From Isoetes engelmannii (Eukaryota > Streptophyta > Lycopodiopsida > Isoetales > Isoetaceae), in NCBI GenBank assembly GCA_011763485.2, contig JAANSK020269825.1, forward strand, positions 1 through 21,304: a stretch of DNA of 21,304 nt, read 5' to 3'. The notes under the pieces were generated by a model. The model saw only the letters and a list, made by a program, of their open reading frames with translations. It made no database searches and had not been told where the DNA came from. Of the stretch, positions 20,718 to 21,304 are shown piece after piece. How positions within the stretch are numbered: the stretch's first letter is position 1; each line of letters starts with the position of its first letter. Both the position numbers and the translations under genes were made by a program.

Positions 20718-20956
20718 TTTTTTTTTGAGCCAAACTTCTTTATTTTTTGCCTCATTTGTTTCCTTTGTCGTTCACATCATTACCCAAACAGCCGCCATCA
20801 TCCCATACTGCCATAGGCCCTCTTGCTCGATAAATTTCTGCTACAACTTAATGGCATTCTAGTTGCATGGCAAAATATATCCCCCTCCCCAACCCCCAAT
20901 CCCAAATCCCTCCAAAATACAAGTAACAAACTGATTTGAAAAAATGAAAAAAAAAA
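20718..20956. other. Poly(T) start and C-rich/G-rich inverted segment
   Basis: A T run at about 20718-20728 followed by GAGCCAAACTTCTTTATTTTTT looks like the poly(A) end of another minus-strand retroposon, but no partner duplication was found. CCCCCTCCCC at 20881-20890 is the exact complement of GGGGAGGGGG at 20961-20970, and an A run precedes the G run. Confidence 0.3.
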
Positions 20957-21304
20957 AGAAGGGGAGGGGGGAGTAATTTGCACCCTTGTTAATCACTATG
21001 TGCAACGAGTTTCGTCATCCCATACTGTTTGCGGGACCCTTGGCCTCGACGCGGACCCTTCGCCTCGACAATCTTTGATATAACCTACACAGCTACCATC
21101 CAAAATTGACTCCTCTTATTTTGATAGAACCTACAGAGCTACCATCTTAGAGTAAGACTCCTCTTACTCAAAGAAGTTGTTGATTAACAATACCAATTAT
21201 TATTAACAATGAAACCCAAGAAGAGGGAGGGAGGGAGGGAGGGAGTGATTTCCACCCTTGTTAACATCACTATGTGCAACAAATTCCGTCATCGCAGATC
21301 ATCC
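20957..21304 (+). repeat. Nested tandem repeat running off the right edge
   Basis: A segment of about 64 bp, purine-rich then CACCCTTGTTAA-TCACTATGTGCAAC and a GTCATC end, occurs at 20957-21020 and again at 21219-21294, some 265 bp apart. Between them two smaller repeats are nested: a 19-20 bp unit (GCGGGACCCTTGGCCTCGAC at 21031-21050, again at 21051-21069) and a 46-bp unit (21075-21120 and 21121-21166). A GAGTAAG/CTTACTC hairpin sits at 21150-21169 and a GGGA microsatellite at about 21224-21244. The window cuts the array, so copy number is unknown. Confidence 0.75.

Overview
The window reads as nuclear DNA of a land plant. It is AT-rich, carries one long gene with many introns, and is otherwise filled with decayed retroelements, small inverted repeats and degenerate tandem repeats. 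The gene encodes actin-related protein 2 (ARP2) and is closest to plant ARP2 as I recall the family. I cannot settle the lineage: intron sizes, the style of the LINE and the divergent N-terminus would fit a moss, fern or other seed-free plant, but a seed plant is not excluded.

Left flank (1-4174). There is a palindrome-rich patch near 749-859, a degenerate minisatellite (about 885-1525) that runs into a second array with a unit of roughly 105 bp, and a tRNA-like SINE head with a perfect B box at 1915-1925. From 2526 to 4174 lies a minus-strand poly(A)-tailed retroposon with a diverged target-site duplication. It ends 441 bp before the ARP2 start codon, so the gene's proximal promoter is either short or uses retroposon DNA.

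Gene (4616-10272, plus strand). ARP2 can be assembled exon by exon into 15 exons with GT-AG introns and no break, giving 388 codons plus a stop. It is the only gene I can support with confidence. Its product is a core subunit of the Arp2/3 complex, which nucleates branched actin filaments.

Right flank (10273-21304). In order this holds a GC-rich patch with a minus-strand SINE-like B box, a decayed minus-strand LINE tail with its poly(A), a small Ty1/copia reverse-transcriptase fossil, a second minus-strand retroposon with a perfect 13-bp target-site duplication (14003-15154), a long AT-rich desert, a 151-bp near-perfect palindrome (16771-16921), a cluster of MITE-like inverted repeats (17881-19017), a possible first exon of another gene (20517 onward), and a nested tandem repeat that runs off the right edge.

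No RNA gene or CRISPR array was seen, and apart from ARP2 no working protein gene is convincing. The most interesting signals are the two matching retroposons without a recognisable reverse transcriptase, and the large palindrome.
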